Assembly (NCBI GenBank): GCA_009760855.2
Contig: WPIO01000107.1
Coordinates: forward strand, 995,001-1,059,000
Direction of reading: 5' to 3'
Origin: Cristatella mucedo
Lineage: Eukaryota; Bryozoa; Phylactolaemata; Cristatellidae
Length of the DNA stretch: 64,000 nt
The number at the start of each line of letters is the position of its first letter. Position 1 is the first letter of the stretch. A model generated the notes under the pieces. The model saw nothing but the letters and a program-made list of their open reading frames with translations. It made no database searches and was not told where the DNA came from. Made by a program: the position numbers and the translations under genes. Shown here in pieces: positions 34,387-46,970 of this stretch.

Positions 34387-36870
34387 TAAGGACTTAACAA
34401 CAATAATAACAATAATAATGATAATAATAATAATAATGCACTTGATAAAGCACCCTTAGAGAACTTAATATCTCCCTAGGCGCTTTACATTTGCTGCAAA
34501 GGGAAATGCAATTAAATGGTGAGTAAAATCATGCTCGATACACAAACAAAATGAATAACATGGTTAGGGGTGACATGCACAGGGTCAGCATGCAAATGTG
34601 GTTAGTGGCAGCATGCACAGTGTCAGACTTGGTGATCAATAGTATATAAAGCTGCCAAAGATCAAGCAGCACAAGAGGAGAGACTGTACCTAAGTCTGCA
34701 TCCATGATAAGGTCGTTATACACCATAAGCAACGCTTGCTATGCAGAGTGATTAGCTCTAAACCTAGACTGGAGCTTCCAAGCAAGGGTTGAAGTTTCAA
34801 TATATGAGTTCAGCTAGTCTGCCACGACTCGTTCCAGTTTTTTTTTATAGGAACTGTGGAAGGGGGACTGGTCAGGAGTTGTTCAAGTTCTCTCGGTCAA
34901 GTGTTGCTTTCTTGAGTATTGGCCTGACTACATACAGCCTTTTTGAAAAGTTCGAGGGACATGACCTAGGGCTAATGACATATTTATGATGTAAGTTATG
35001 CATGGCAGCAGCAGCAGATCAATGCACCGTAGAAGCAGGACAGTGGGAATAGGATCCAAAGGACTTGTCTTCTTTGATTGGGATATGGGAAATAGACTCT
35101 TTGAATGCCCACAACATCTTACAGCTGTGCAAATATTTCTAGTGCATATCCTACTAGAATTATATAAGCCTGCATAGAAAGAGATTTAGCTCTCTTAGAG
35201 CACTATACAGATGATATCATTATAAAAAGCAGTTTAATTATCATGTCTGTAAATACAGGCTGTTTCGTTCTATTAGTTTATTAGTGCATGAATGCTATCT
35301 GATAGAAATGGCTAGGATGAAGCTTTACTATGCCTTTGAACTTTTACAAATGGAGCCTATAAGTTACTAATTGCCCACCTCGTGTGCAGTTGATGCAGAA
35401 TTTATTCATTCTTTTTTTTATCGCATTTGACACATATCGATGCCTAATTGGTAGCCAGTCAAAATGAAGAAATAGCAGCGGAGCAAGAGACGATACAGCA
35501 GCAGCAGCAGTAGCAGCAGCTAAGGCCGAAGCAAGGGCAAGGGCAGAAGTCCATCTGGGATGTACCATTTTCAATGGTTTACTGCTAAGGACCAGACGAG
35601 TGAGCTCAAGGTTGTGCTGTCGTTGCATTGGCTGAGCTGAGGGTGGCACGGCGTAGAAGATTGTAATAATTATTGGGACCAGCCCATGCTTTCACTATAT
35701 ATAAAAAAGAACTTAAAACACCCATTTAGGACAGCATTTAGTGGGTCCCTGTGATTCGTCCTTCATGTGCTTATGCGTGCTGACACCGTGCATGCTGGCA
35801 CTAACCACATTTGCATGCTGACCCTGTGCATTTCACCCCCAACCATGTTATTCATGTTTAGCAAGCATGATATTACTCACCATTCAATCTGCTTCCCTTT
35901 GCAGCAAATGTGAAGCACCAAGAAAGAGATTGAGTTCTCCAAGGGCGCTTTATCAAGTGCATTGCTATTATTACTATTATTCTTATTATGAACTTCAGGA
36001 CAAGATCACTAGTTACCTGCTCAGATTTAGACATTGAAGTGCAGCCAGGAATCGAAGGACATCATCGCAGGGATAGACTCTCTGATCTTGTCTATCTTCT
36101 GGACAAAGAATCGAGAGAAGCGATCGGCTAGATCATAACAAGGATCATCAGGTAAGGAGCTAACCTAGGATCGGTTGAGGAGATGGTTGATCATCAACAT
36201 CCACATTTTTGGATTGAGCATCTGTGATTCAACAATGATTTTACAGATCCAAGACTAGGCCTTTGCTAGGATCGATTTTTACGATCTACAGTAGTCGGGG
36301 TACGCTAGTCGATGGACAGTCAGTCCTGATCTTTCGTATGTTTTTTGAAGCTTGGGGCTTAGTAGACCTAGCTACTATAATGTCTGTGGTAAACCATAGG
36401 CCGTCTGGGCAAGGGCACACAATCCGCTTAGTCAGAGGTGCAAACTTATCGAGCATGACAACTAGTATCGTGTTGTAGCAATCCACTAATAATGACAGGT
36501 CGGAAGGAGAATTGAGCAGCAGAGGCAAAGCAGAGATTCTAGCACGGACAGCACCGATGTCAAGAGTTTTGAGGTTTCGCGATTCACAGATGATATTAGA
36601 TGAAGAGAAGGAGGGCACAAATTGTAGATTGGATGAGATCTGCATGAGGTCAGATAAGCAGGATTTGGTAATAACTACTGATGACAAAGTGCAATCATAT
36701 TAGAAAGTTTGGTCGAGTGTGTGACCCTTGATGTGAGTAGGGTCATGCACATGAGCCATAAAAGACGACGAGTCAGTCGGAGCACAAAACTCAGTGCTGA
36801 AGGAACCAGATAAGTAATTAAATGAATGTTGAAATAACCCATACTGAGGAAAGATCGATTTCTTGCACAC
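34387..36870 (-). mobile_element. LINE family A copy with endonuclease-linker region
   Basis: Minus-strand copy starting at a long AAT-rich tail (34387-34440). It has an internal deletion near 34625, where 3' UTR jumps to RT-domain sequence. It continues to 35098, is interrupted by 35099-35990, and resumes at 35991. The upstream part (36687-36286) encodes a linker between endonuclease and RT: TLDIGAVRARISALPLL, YNTILVVMLDKFAPLT, and PDGLWFTTDIIVAR, typical of CR1/L2 ORF2. The remaining endonuclease part (36700-36870) is broken. It is the only copy here that extends towards the 5' end. Confidence 0.75.
35703..35990 (+). mobile_element. LINE family A 3'-end copy
   Basis: Plus-strand short copy from the last codons (cacccatttaggacagcatt) to an ATT-rich tail. 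It is inserted within, or next to, the interruption of the minus-strand LINE copy around it. Confidence 0.85.
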
Positions 36871-37361
36871 GGAATCGAAATAAAATCAGATAAAACCTGA
36901 GATAAATGTATGAGGCGCTATCCGCAAAAAAGAGCCTTATGACATCAAATGGGATATCGAGGAGTTTAGCACATTTTGTCGATCACCTACCTACTATGCA
37001 TTCTGTCTTAACTTACAAGCAATTTCACATTATCGAAACGCTCAGCTCGCCAATAATCTGCAGCATACTAAACGGCCTCACACAATCGCAATGACCAGCA
37101 TTTTCTTTGTACAGTATTCAATAACTCAGTCGGCACTGAAGTTTGCTTGCTAAACCATCTCAACGAGGCAGATTTTAGACTTCTTCAAATATACATGCAT
37201 TTGCCCGATAACCAAGCAAAAACAAAACAAAGCAGTAAACTGGTTCGCATTGCCTGTGGTCTGGTAGAGCTGCAGGTGGTCTACCAGTATGTAGCCTTGC
37301 AGCACAGCAGTCTATGACGAGGATGCAGCCGTCATGTGCCGACGCCGGCAGCAACTCTTAC

Positions 37362-37522
37362 CAAGATGGTCTCACCACGCTCCAGGCGGCCAGCAGGCAG
37401 ATACCATTTTCCATAGCATTCTTTCTTGCTCTCCTGAATCATGAGGACCTGGCCCTTGTCGTTGAAGATGAAAACAGCAACGATGTAGCACACATTAACC
37501 TTGATTACAGGTGCCCCTGCAT
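37362..37522 (-). CDS. NUDT18 homologue, coding exon 2
   Basis: 161-nt exon with acceptor ctctttttcag|AT and donor ATCTTG|gtaaga. It takes phase 1 from exon 1 and ends in phase 0. It encodes [20 protein letters not shown], then [20 protein letters not shown] and [11 protein letters not shown], i.e. the first strands of the Nudix fold and the first half of the Nudix box (residues 38-91). The similarity to vertebrate NUDT18 (NVCYVV..., SWYLPAGR, GETI) is strong. The next exon lies 9.65 kb downstream beyond the nested transposons. Confidence 0.93.
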
Positions 37523-37539
37523 CTGAAAAAGAGTGAGTG

Positions 37540-38200
37540 AGCAGTAAGTTGGAATTTCACAAGTACTAATAATAACAGTAGCATTACTAATAAATATTTT
37601 TGAGTGCAATGGCGATTAAAGTACATAGCCGTACAGCGACAGTGGTACATACAATTGCACGACAAAAATCTTTAGTGACAGTAGCATATACAAATGCAGC
37701 AAGCATACCACAAGCAATTCACCTTCACAAAGCACAACCTGAACTTTAAATGCCATAAGGCAAGGGGTTTCGTGATATGAATCTGTATAATTCGAGGCGT
37801 TACAAGAAAGGTCACTGTCTCAAGGGATTTGAGGTTGGTTTGAAGCATATATCTGTTTGAAGCATATATCAATGACCAGACGATGATGAGCATATGGTAG
37901 ATTTGAGGTTGGTTTGAGGATATATGAGTAACTCGTGGTAGAGGTAGCCTAGCAAGCAGCAAAGATAAAAAAGCCTGAGCAGACTTACAGCTTAGTGACA
38001 CGACTGACCTTACAGTCAGCGCCTTGCTAAATGATGATGTGAGCTAGTGCTTGTCACAGGGATATGTCGCTATTGAAAACATGTAAAACTAACTACAGTG
38101 GTTGGCATCATCTGCGAAAGTCTAGCTGCACAAGAAGAAAGAATTGGCATAAGAGACTTTTAGTCTAACTGAGATGTTAGAAATTCACGGACATTCTTGC
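37540..38200. other. NUDT18 intron 1, nothing recognised
   Basis: AT-rich intronic sequence. Near 37826-37915 a short direct repeat of gatttgaggttggtttga is present. Confidence 0.4.
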
Positions 38201-38214
38201 AATGACACCATCAC

Positions 38215-38330
38215 AGAAGTACTGAAAGCCGGTTAGGCTTTGAGTGTGTTACATAAATTACTCCGTAACACTCACATAGTCTTTGTGGCTTTGTATAGTT
38301 ACAAATGAAGATACATTGCATTACAAGATG
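38215..38330 (+). mobile_element. LINE family B terminal fragment
   Basis: It shares the terminal segment of the family (ctccgtaacactcacatagt, then gatacattgcattac) with the copies at 2135 and 24195. Confidence 0.6.
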
Positions 38331-39076
38331 CAACAAAGTTTGCAAGTTTATATTTTTAAAATCACCCTAGTCTCGATTCTAAATCTAATACGATCATCTA
38401 GCGAAAGGTCATTTTGAAGGAGCACACACAATTGACACAATTGCAAACAGCTAGATGCTGCCGTTTGAAAGGAAGAGGCAGAAGCTCTCTGTGCCAGTAC
38501 GAACTGAAAAAAGTTATAGCTGACCAAGGGTATGCTCGAAATACCATTTACACTAGCGAGAATATGTGCAGGACCTGAGGTTTTTATGCAACATAGCTTA
38601 GTTTTTAACACTGAGAAGCTCATTTCCCAAAGTAAACTGCTTCAAGTCCAACTTTCTTTAATCAAATTTTGCGAAACCATGCTGCTATAATATATTCTAG
38701 CTGTGAATATCAATCATGTAACGTAACCTGTAAGCTATGACCTAAGGGCAAAAATTCACCTTTTGCAAACACATGGCAAGAGGGCTAGATTGCCTTCCTG
38801 TGCAGCAGTTAGTCCCCCTTTGCACTCACACATTGATAGTTCAAGGACACGTTTTTGACTGCCGAGCTGCTAATCAACTCGCATTCGTATACAAGCAATT
38901 GGAGAGCCGAATTGAGTCTCTCTTAAGTAATTCTCCCAAAGTAAATCGGTCTCCCAAGTAAACCCAGCTGGCGATAGGCTAAATTCTCACTGTGCCCTCA
39001 TGCCTGCTTCCTCTCCCCAAGAAGAAGCTTGTCTCCGCCCAGCCAATCTGAGCATCGAAATTATGTTCATCTAGTG

Positions 39077-39205
39077 ATAATAATAATAATAATAATAATG
39101 CACTTGATAAAGCACCATCAGAGAACTCAATCTCCTTCTAGGCGCTTTACATTTGCTGCAAAGGGAAAACTCGATTGAATGGTGATTAATATTATGATAC
39201 CCCAA
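39077..39205 (-). mobile_element. LINE family A 3'-end fragment
   Basis: (AAT)n tail, then gcacttgataaagcaccatc and the conserved gcgctttacatttgctgcaa segment, minus orientation. Confidence 0.8.
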
Positions 39206-39504
39206 TGAATTATCTGCAGCATTCAACAGTATTGATGAGAGCATCCTGCTTGGGCCACAGAGAGCACTTCTCAGCATAGAAACCAAAGATTTTGCTAATG
39301 AACTGAGAACATGATTGCAGAATTATTTTTCTGTACGGGTTGTTCGATCGCATCATTGTTGATCGTACTTGTTCGATTGTATCCAGTTAGAGCTGGGTAG
39401 TGGTGACATCCTATCAAACAGTCACATTTGGAGTAGCACAAGGTTTCGTTGTTCTGTTTCTCCATTGCTGCTGAGCCTTAGGTAACTAGCCGGTCCTTGA
39501 GACT

Positions 39505-39720
39505 TGCCCTTTGTGTACATATGTGTGCTCACACAGTGCATGCTGCCATAAACCATATTCGCATGTTGACCCTATGCATGTCACGTCTAACCATGTTGTG
39601 CTTGTTGGGAGTGAGCATGCTACCATTAATTGACTATTCGATCATGCTTCCTTTGCAGCAAATGTAGGTGCCTAGAAAGAGATTCAATTTTATGAGGTTT
39701 CTGTACAAATATAATACTAT
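39505..39720 (+). mobile_element. LINE family A 3' UTR fragment
   Basis: Plus orientation: cagtgcatgctgccataaac, then tgcagcaaatgtaggtgcct and agaaagagattcaatttt. It is diverged and lacks the final tail. Confidence 0.7.
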
Positions 39721-41016
39721 TCGTCTCATTATTATTCTGATTCCTGGCGATTCTCATTGCCTGGAACTCACGCACTAGTCACACTTCGGAAGCACTGTGG
39801 CTAGGAACATGTCGGTCATATTTTGGCAGAAGCAGAGCCCATCTTTACGATACAAGAAGCCACACAATGAGAGGTATCCCAAGGTCTTCGACTTGCATAT
39901 TTTCATCAAACAAGTTCTAAAAATTCAGCCTAGATGCCAACATATGGAACATTGGACACATGAGACAGAGCTCCGAGATCGAGAAGTTTAGATCTTTTTT
40001 GGCTAGGTTAGTATGGATTTCCCTCATCATCTACACCTCTTGAAAAATTTTCCTCTGAAAGCAACATGCTCCTGGATCACCGGTGTGTTTCTCTCTTTTA
40101 GCAATCTGTGGCCTCTCTGCAGAAGAGTGAGTGAGCAGAACTCGGGGAAGTGCAGTACCGGGGCTATACATAAACAGAGGCCTGGCTATGCGACAGCTGA
40201 TGAAACGATGCCTAGGTACTAAGAAACAAGGGTTTACAGTGCAGAAATAGCAGTTGTTTGAGTGATCAGTGGGTTTCAGACACATATCGGTCATGCCAAT
40301 CTTCTTGATTCTTAGTTCTTTTCCAAAATATCAAAGGGCAAAATAAAATGATAATGAGGCAACAATACAAATATTGTTCACACGATTGATTTATTTCACC
40401 AATGAATGCAGATTATTATAGCATGCGATTTCTAGAGAGCAATTTTTTTAGCTGAGCACTGGTCCAGTAACAACGAGATTGTAGGATCGTTCCCAGCTCG
40501 AAGAGAAAATCAGTTCTTCAAATAGCTGCTGCCTAAAAGAAGTATTTAGTCTTTGTTAGTTAAAGTTAGGCTTTGGGTAAATGCCATGTCTAGACGGTGA
40601 AGACATAAAAATACAGCTCATAGTTGCAGATACTTTAAAAAGAAGTTAAATGCACGTTTCTGGAATACGTCGAATGACCTATTGATATAGAGCATGTCAC
40701 ACTTTAAAGGTATTTACCCGACAGGTTTTCCACAAAAATGAGATTCATGTTACAGCTAAAAAGAGCCAAAAATACGATATCGATATAGCATCAATAACTC
40801 AGTCAGTATAGAGATTGGACATGGCCAAGAGGAGGAATTCAAAGTAATACGACAGGCAACCACACAGCTGGAGGCTTTCCCGGACTTGGAGGAGTAGAGA
40901 GTTCTAAGCGATGCAGCTGGTAACAAGGAAGCAATGTGCACGAGAGTCTGATGAATCGATAGACACACAACCTTAACTCAACACTGGCAGCAGTATGTGG
41001 TGTGCGATCAAGTATG

Positions 41017-41170
41017 GTGAGCCACGATGGCACATTAGGTAAGGCTTTTCATGACCTTGGTCCCGAGGTCGTGGGTTCTTTATTGCAGCAACAAGAGGTG
41101 GTGATAACCGTTTAAGCTCTTCTGTCGCTATACAAAAGTGGCTGTTAAATAAGCTAGTACTTTTTTTTAC
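41017..41170 (+). mobile_element. SINE-1 copy, internally deleted
   Basis: Head gtgagccacgatggcacatt, then ccttggtcccgaggtcgtgg and a B-box start; about 15 bp after it are missing relative to 26760-26936. The tail has gtgataaccgtttaagctct and ends near cactttttttt-type T runs. Confidence 0.75.
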
Positions 41171-41601
41171 TTATGCATACGTTCAGACCGACACTTATCT
41201 GTATTTAAGGTGGAAAAGCCCACAAAACTTGATTCAAGGGACTAGCATAAGACTGGATTTGCCCATGCAGATTATGTCTGCTTCTTTCTGCTAATAGGTT
41301 TAAACCATGAAATTGTCATGAGCCACCACTCCCCAGAAATGTAAACTAGCCTTGAAAAACAAAGCTTGCATATTAGCAGTCAATAATTGGAAAGATGCTA
41401 AAAAGCCAATAGCCCAGACTAAGGCTTAACAGCTGCCAATTTATTGAAAATGCTAGAGGTGAATGGGCAAACAGCAAGTCAAAGGGAAGCAGAACAAACA
41501 ATGCCACTAGGCCGGCATCACATCACTAGAATATATGGTCAATGCTTAAAATCAGAGCAAACCAACCAGACTCAAGGGGTGCCACCATGATGTTTACTTA
41601 C

Positions 41602-41713
41602 TTTTTAAGTCACCACAATGAACGTCGATTTCTTCTTGAGAGCTTGGCACTGATCCCACACCATGGGCCACCAGCCAGTCAGCAAGCAAGCCAGCCGTTT
41701 CATAGGCAGTCAT
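41602..41713 (-). CDS. NUDT18 homologue, coding exon 1
   Basis: Start codon at plus 41711-41713. It encodes MTAYETAGLLADWLVAHGVG, then SVPSSQEEIDVHCGDLK plus one base, and ends at TTAAAAA|gtaagt, phase 1, which fits exon 2 exactly. The N-terminus resembles vertebrate NUDT18 only in general character. Just upstream, ttcatttcatacccctgtag|TGTCATG looks like a splice acceptor, so a 5' UTR intron probably precedes it; the promoter is not located. Confidence 0.82.
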
Positions 41714-42029
41714 GACACTACAGGGGTATGAAATGAAAGAAATATGCTGACATAAGCCTGGTGCTAATTGCAAGCTTGCACACCAGTCAGCTGGGGGGGC
41801 GATTCAGATTTAATTAAGCATACAGCAAAGTTGGCTTGATTTAATGGCTGCAGCAGGCTTTAGAGCACGTATAGCAAGGAGCATATCTTCACTTAAGCCA
41901 TTGCCGGGATGAAGAACAGGGCTCACATTCGGTATACTATGTAATGTAAGGCGATTCTTCAATAAGCAACACACGATAAGAAAGCTGCCATTCATAGAGT
42001 ACACAGTACTCATGCCCTTAGGCAGTAAA

Positions 42030-42125
42030 AAGCAAACCATGCAATGGCTCGAGCCCCGAGGCATTTGTGAAGCGCCTGAATAGAGATTAAGTTCTCTTGG
42101 GGTGCTATATAAATGAATTATATAT
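42030..42125 (+). mobile_element. SINE-2 partial copy
   Basis: It keeps part of the head (atggctcgagccccgagg) and a tail, gaagcgcctgaatagagatt then aagttctcttggggtgctat, that closely follows the LINE family A 3' end. Confidence 0.55.
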
Positions 42126-42179
42126 GTCCAAGTGAAAATATCAAAGGAAGATAACGGCCACCAGTCAGATGTAGTCACA

Positions 42180-44180
42180 ACTGCAGATTGAGGCTACAAA
42201 CCACATCTCAGCTAGGTTAATCACAACAGTCATAATAAGACCCAGTAAGATTGATAGATTTCGCAATCCAGTAATGTGACGTCCAGACTGAGAAAAGACC
42301 AGAGGGGTATCATAAAAAGTACATCCGGATGGTTTTTCGGAGTGAATGCATTACAGGTGTGTCCTGCACAGTTATTCTAAAAGCAAGCTGAGAAACCGGT
42401 TGATTGCACCACTCGATCTCAGTAATCAGCTCACACAGTTGCAGGCCTGCTGGGTAGATTGGATGCTTCAACTGCTTTTACAAAGATGCCCAACATTTTT
42501 GCTCACTGAAACCGAGAAAAATGTGAGGCTGTACTGTCGTAAGAACATTCGGTAATCAGTGTGAACATGCAAGTGATCATTACACAATAAGGCAGGTGCA
42601 TGTCAGGTTGTCCTACAGGGCTGCATTTACAAACTACAAAAACCCATGCCGAGAAGCATTCGACAATAGAATAGGGTGACAGCTTTGGGTGATGGCCAAA
42701 TTTGTAACAGCAGTGGTCGGTCACCATATTTGCTGAGTCTACTCATGTAAGGCCGGAAGTAGATTGGCTCGAAGGAGCACTGAGCATGGCAGCATGGATG
42801 CCACAGCAGGCATCCTCAGCAAACGACTGAACGGTAGCCTCAAACTTGATGGCCATCGAGCCATTTCAATAAGCTTCGAGCTGAAGGAAGAATACTGCAA
42901 AATAAATGAACAGCTGATAAGCAATTCTAGGTGAGGAGAATCAGTCAGCAGGCATGAATGAAACCAGGTTTCACCAGCAAAGCTTGCTCTAAACGAAGTA
43001 GCATTGCAGGAAGTAGCACGGTCATCTGCAGAATCCCACAAATGATCCTTGGAATAGGTCGAGCGATGAAAAGCTGTGGGTCAAATTAAGCTATGTCTGG
43101 CATGGACTTAATCAATGACCCAGACAACAAAAGATTGACCTGCAGAGATTTCATGATGGCTTCGAGGTATTTCTCGAGTATTGTTTGATCAGGACTAGAT
43201 ACAAATCTTCAACCATCTATTTCAGACCCTGCACAAGCGCTGCACTACATGTGGCATGAACCTGTTGACATCGCTTGCTGCTGCAGGCATAAAGGCTAAG
43301 ACATGCTCGCATCAACAAACTAAATGTCACTCAGTGGATAGCTATGTTAGGATTGAGAGTGAATACAGGATCATATCTGGTATATCTGGTAGGCACACAA
43401 TTTCAATTTATCAGCCTACAGGGGCTGAGCCGATCAAGCTACAGAAACTATTCCACAGCAACATTAGCAGCAGAATTGGCAGCGAGTCTAGCAATAGCAG
43501 CAGATCACGCTTAAGACAAAGACAACATATCATTTGCCTGGCTATCTGCATGGGTCTTCTTTCACAGCTGCTGTTTCACATATACAAATGCCCATAAGGA
43601 GCTTTCTGCATGACACGGGAAATACAAACTAGCTAAGGGACAGTTACAGCAAAGTGGCATAGAATTCCTTATTGAGCTGCAAGCAATATGCATTGTTTGG
43701 CACTGTGATGTTGCTTTCTCAACAATCGCAAAAAGGGCCTTCACCCACTATAATTCCACATTGGTGCAACAAAGTTACTGGTGTGCATGTGCCGCTGCTT
43801 TTTCTCTTAGCCTAATCACAAAGATCAGTATAAAGCTCTATTACTCACTGTCGTCTCAGCATCTACATGAAAATATCTGATTTCTCTAACCTCTGTGTTC
43901 AGTCACTCTCGATTTTTTCTGTGTCATTTAATCAATCTAATTGTAGTATATCTTGCTACCTTGTATATCTTGCTACCATCCTTCCAAAATATATTCCTTG
44001 TCTGGGATTATGTATTTGTGTAATTTCCACAGATCTTCAACTTCTGCTTTCAGACTTCCTAATAAGCAGCCTCTATCGGTTAGTCACCGAGAGTCTGTCT
44101 CTGTTTCTATAGATATTTTAATGTTTTGTTTGCCCTGGCTCAAAGATATATCTTCCTAAATGCATACGAACCAACACGAT
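42180..44180. other. no gene recognised
   Basis: AT-rich sequence upstream of NUDT18. A few open frames of 60-110 codons lack recognisable motifs. Confidence 0.45.
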
Positions 44181-44204
44181 AAAACATACACAAGTACAGG
44201 TACC

Positions 44205-44430
44205 CAGGCGTACACACACACACGAATAACAGACAACACACACACACACACATACATACACACAAACACACACATACATACATACACACAAACATACACA
44301 CACAAACATGCATAGAGATACAAAGACGGCCATAAACACATGCACCGAGACATAGACAAAGTGAGCGCACGCACACAGGCACACACACACACAGACACAA
44401 ACACACACACATGTACACACATGCACACAC
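44205..44430. repeat. (CA)n microsatellite, imperfect
   Basis: Long CA/CATA tract; the translated Cys/Val frames are artefacts. Confidence 0.95.
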
Positions 44431-44524
44431 ACAGAGAGGTTATCTGCCTGTAATAACCTGTATGCATACTGATGATTCATATGTTTGGAGTTTATCGGAT
44501 AAACACTTGCGATATGAATATACC

Positions 44525-44547
44525 TGTATATATATATATATATATAT

Positions 44548-44613
<66 letters not shown>
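44525..44613. repeat. (TA)n microsatellite
   Basis: About 90 bp of TA repeats interrupted by catacata and flanked by tacgtacata. Confidence 0.95.
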
Positions 44614-44639
44614 GTACATATATAATAAGCTAGGGGTTT

Positions 44640-45715
44640 GTGAACCGGTCCTTCAGTCCTTAAGGTCACGTTCTTGTTGAGCCCTTACAGTACTACTGCG
44701 ATTGAATAGCAATGAAACGAAGCTATACGAAAGGCATTCAAGCATATGTCTCAAGCCATCTCATCGGTAATACAGCAGCCACAAAGACTCAAATCGTAAT
44801 GCTTTAGACTTTTTCAGCTTGCACTTTGGCGTGCATAGGAACAAACTGGTCACCTCACCCAATATAGTCACGCGATGGGCAAAGCTAAGTTACGAGTACA
44901 GTCGTGGAGAGGTGAGCAGCATCGAAGCGGTAGGCTGAGCATGACCGCTGGAAACGACGTAACGGAACATTCTGCATGAGAGACCTAGCGTCTGTGCTCG
45001 AGCATTGTGGAAGTGAGTTATGCTGTAGCTGCACGCCAAGAGATGCAGCAGTAGATAAGACGCAAACGACAGCCAGCCATTGCTGCCTGTCTCCAGGCTT
45101 TGTGACCAAATATCACAGGGAGGTGTTACAAGACTCGCGGTTTTGCCGAATGCATTGAGTTCTGTTCGGTTGATGCTTTAGGAAGCCCGTCACCCGCTAG
45201 CCTAATTTTCATTTTTGCTACATTCATTGAGAACATTGAGTCGCCTTACATTCGAATAAAATGGCGAATTCAACGAAGTCTTACGAAGAGCAGTTACCTC
45301 ACTCTGTCAAGTCGCACGGGCAGCAAGCACGGCGTCCTTGAACTCGGGGTTGCTGACCGATGCAGCTCTTTGACGTCTGTGGTCCCGCTGGTAGGTTCCC
45401 CTGCCGATTAGAAGGATGGGGGGGGGGGGGCGGGGGCGGTAGCTCCCGCCAGGCTCTTTGTACGCGGTGGCCAAGCCTGACTTGCATTCGACCCTTACCG
45501 CCATTTTTCCGACGGGAAACATAAATACGGTAGGCGATACACGGAAACTGACCAAACTGTAAGTTGGGATATCAGCGGTAAATACTCAGCAAACAACCGG
45601 ACCGTGCAGCTTCATTGCGGACGAGTGATCAGATAGGCAGCAGTAAGGCTCCGTTACCTTACCCACTGGACGTGGGCAAGCGAAAACTCCGTCTACGCTC
45701 AAGCGCTGTCTCACA
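44640..45715. other. no gene recognised
   Basis: Mixed-composition sequence with a run of about 12 G near 45420. No motif is recognised. Confidence 0.4.
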
Positions 45716-45719
45716 GCGA

Positions 45720-45840
45720 GGATAGCCAGGATAAGATTCTCGCCTTAAACGACCAAGGTCTGGGGCTCAAGCCCCGCGTCAAAGGTAAAGCGCCTGGAGT
45801 GAGTTCAAGTTCTTTTAGCTGCGTTTACACGACAGACTTC
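45720..45840 (+). mobile_element. SINE-2 copy
   Basis: tRNA-like head (ggatagccaggataagattc, tcgccttaaacgaccaaggt, B-box-like gggctcaagcccc), followed by aaagcgcctggagtgagttc and aagttcttttagctgcg, a LINE-like tail. Confidence 0.55.
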
Positions 45841-46049
45841 CACACAGCTTTTGGGTAGATTTCCCACAGATTTGGGCTACTACGTCATCATATGATACAT
45901 TTGGGGAGAGGAACCAAATCGGTAGACTCAGGCCGGGAATCTGTCCCAAAGTTTTTGAGTCCACCTGACGAATACAAAAACCCGAGGCTAATCACAAACA
46001 CCACCCACAGCCAATATAAAAGTGGCTGACGTTCGTAGGCTCGAGTTAT

Positions 46050-46250
46050 CTTAATAGTAATAATAATAAAAATAATAACAATGCACTTGATAAAGCGCCC
46101 TCAGAGAACTCAATCTCTTTCTAGGCATTTTGCATTTGCTGCAAGGGGAAATGCGATTGAATGGTGAGTAATATCTTGCTTGATAAACAACATGAATAAC
46201 ATGTTTAGGGGTGAAATTCACAGGGTCAGCATGCAAGTGCGATATGCTAA
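46050..46250 (-). mobile_element. LINE family A 3'-end fragment
   Basis: (AAT)n-like tail and conserved 3' UTR segments in minus orientation, followed directly by a second fragment. Confidence 0.8.
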
Positions 46251-46254
46251 TTAT

Positions 46255-46650
46255 ATAATAATAATATTTTTTGATAAAGGGCTTTCATGGAAAATAATTG
46301 CTTTACATTTGCTGCAAATGAAACACGATCGAATGGTGAGTGGTATCATGCATGATAAAAAAATAGATAAACACATTGTTAGGGGTGACATGCACAGGGT
46401 CTGCATGCAAGTGTAGTTATTGGCTGCATGCAACAGTGTCAGAACGGTTAAGTACACAGGGGACCAATCACAAGGACCCACTAAATGCTTTAGTAAATAA
46501 GTGCATTTTTAATTGTTTTTAAATTTGGTCAAGTCAGGTAATGTCGCGACGGAAGTCAGACGTGAGTTCCAGGTTTTGGGAACATGTGAATTAAAGGCAC
46601 GGTCTCCAAAGGATTTGAGGTTTGTACGAGTACCTTGAGGCGCTCAGAGC
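46255..46650 (-). mobile_element. LINE family A 3'-end fragment
   Basis: A second, diverged minus-strand fragment in tandem. It carries cccactaaatgctttagtaa and the antisense of the last C-terminal codons; the tail-proximal part is shortened. Confidence 0.75.
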
Positions 46651-46789
46651 AAGTCGTTGAATATGGGATGCTTACGAGTTGTAACCAAAGTTCCAGCCAT
46701 TTCTGCACAGCAAACACCGTGTGTCTGTTTATCAAATCCACTGGCAAACCAATAACGGGGAACATTAATTAGCACCATACACACGTAGC

Positions 46790-46885
46790 GGGCCCTTTGC
46801 AGCAAATGTAACGCGCCTAGAAAGAGATTGAGTTCTCTGAGGGAGCTTTATCTAGTGCATTATTATTATTATTATTATTACTTGG
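46790..46885 (+). mobile_element. LINE family A tail
   Basis: Last ~95 bp: tttgcagcaaatgtaacgcg, cctagaaagagattgagttc and aagtgcattattatt. Confidence 0.8.
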
Positions 46886-46970
46886 TACCGCTCCCTTTCC
46901 AAAACAGTTGTTTTAAATTCTTATATTCTTTTTTATTTATATTCTTCTCATACTACTCTACAATGATGAC

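Noticed and set aside
35344-35649. Minus-strand frame with a signal-peptide-like Ala/Leu stretch
   Set aside because: The hydrophobic run derives from a CAG/GCA repeat at 35500-35520; no homologous domain or splice support.
44118-44669. Cys/Val-rich and Ile/Tyr-rich frames near 44.1-44.7 kb
   Set aside because: Translation of CA and TA microsatellites, not a membrane protein or toxin.
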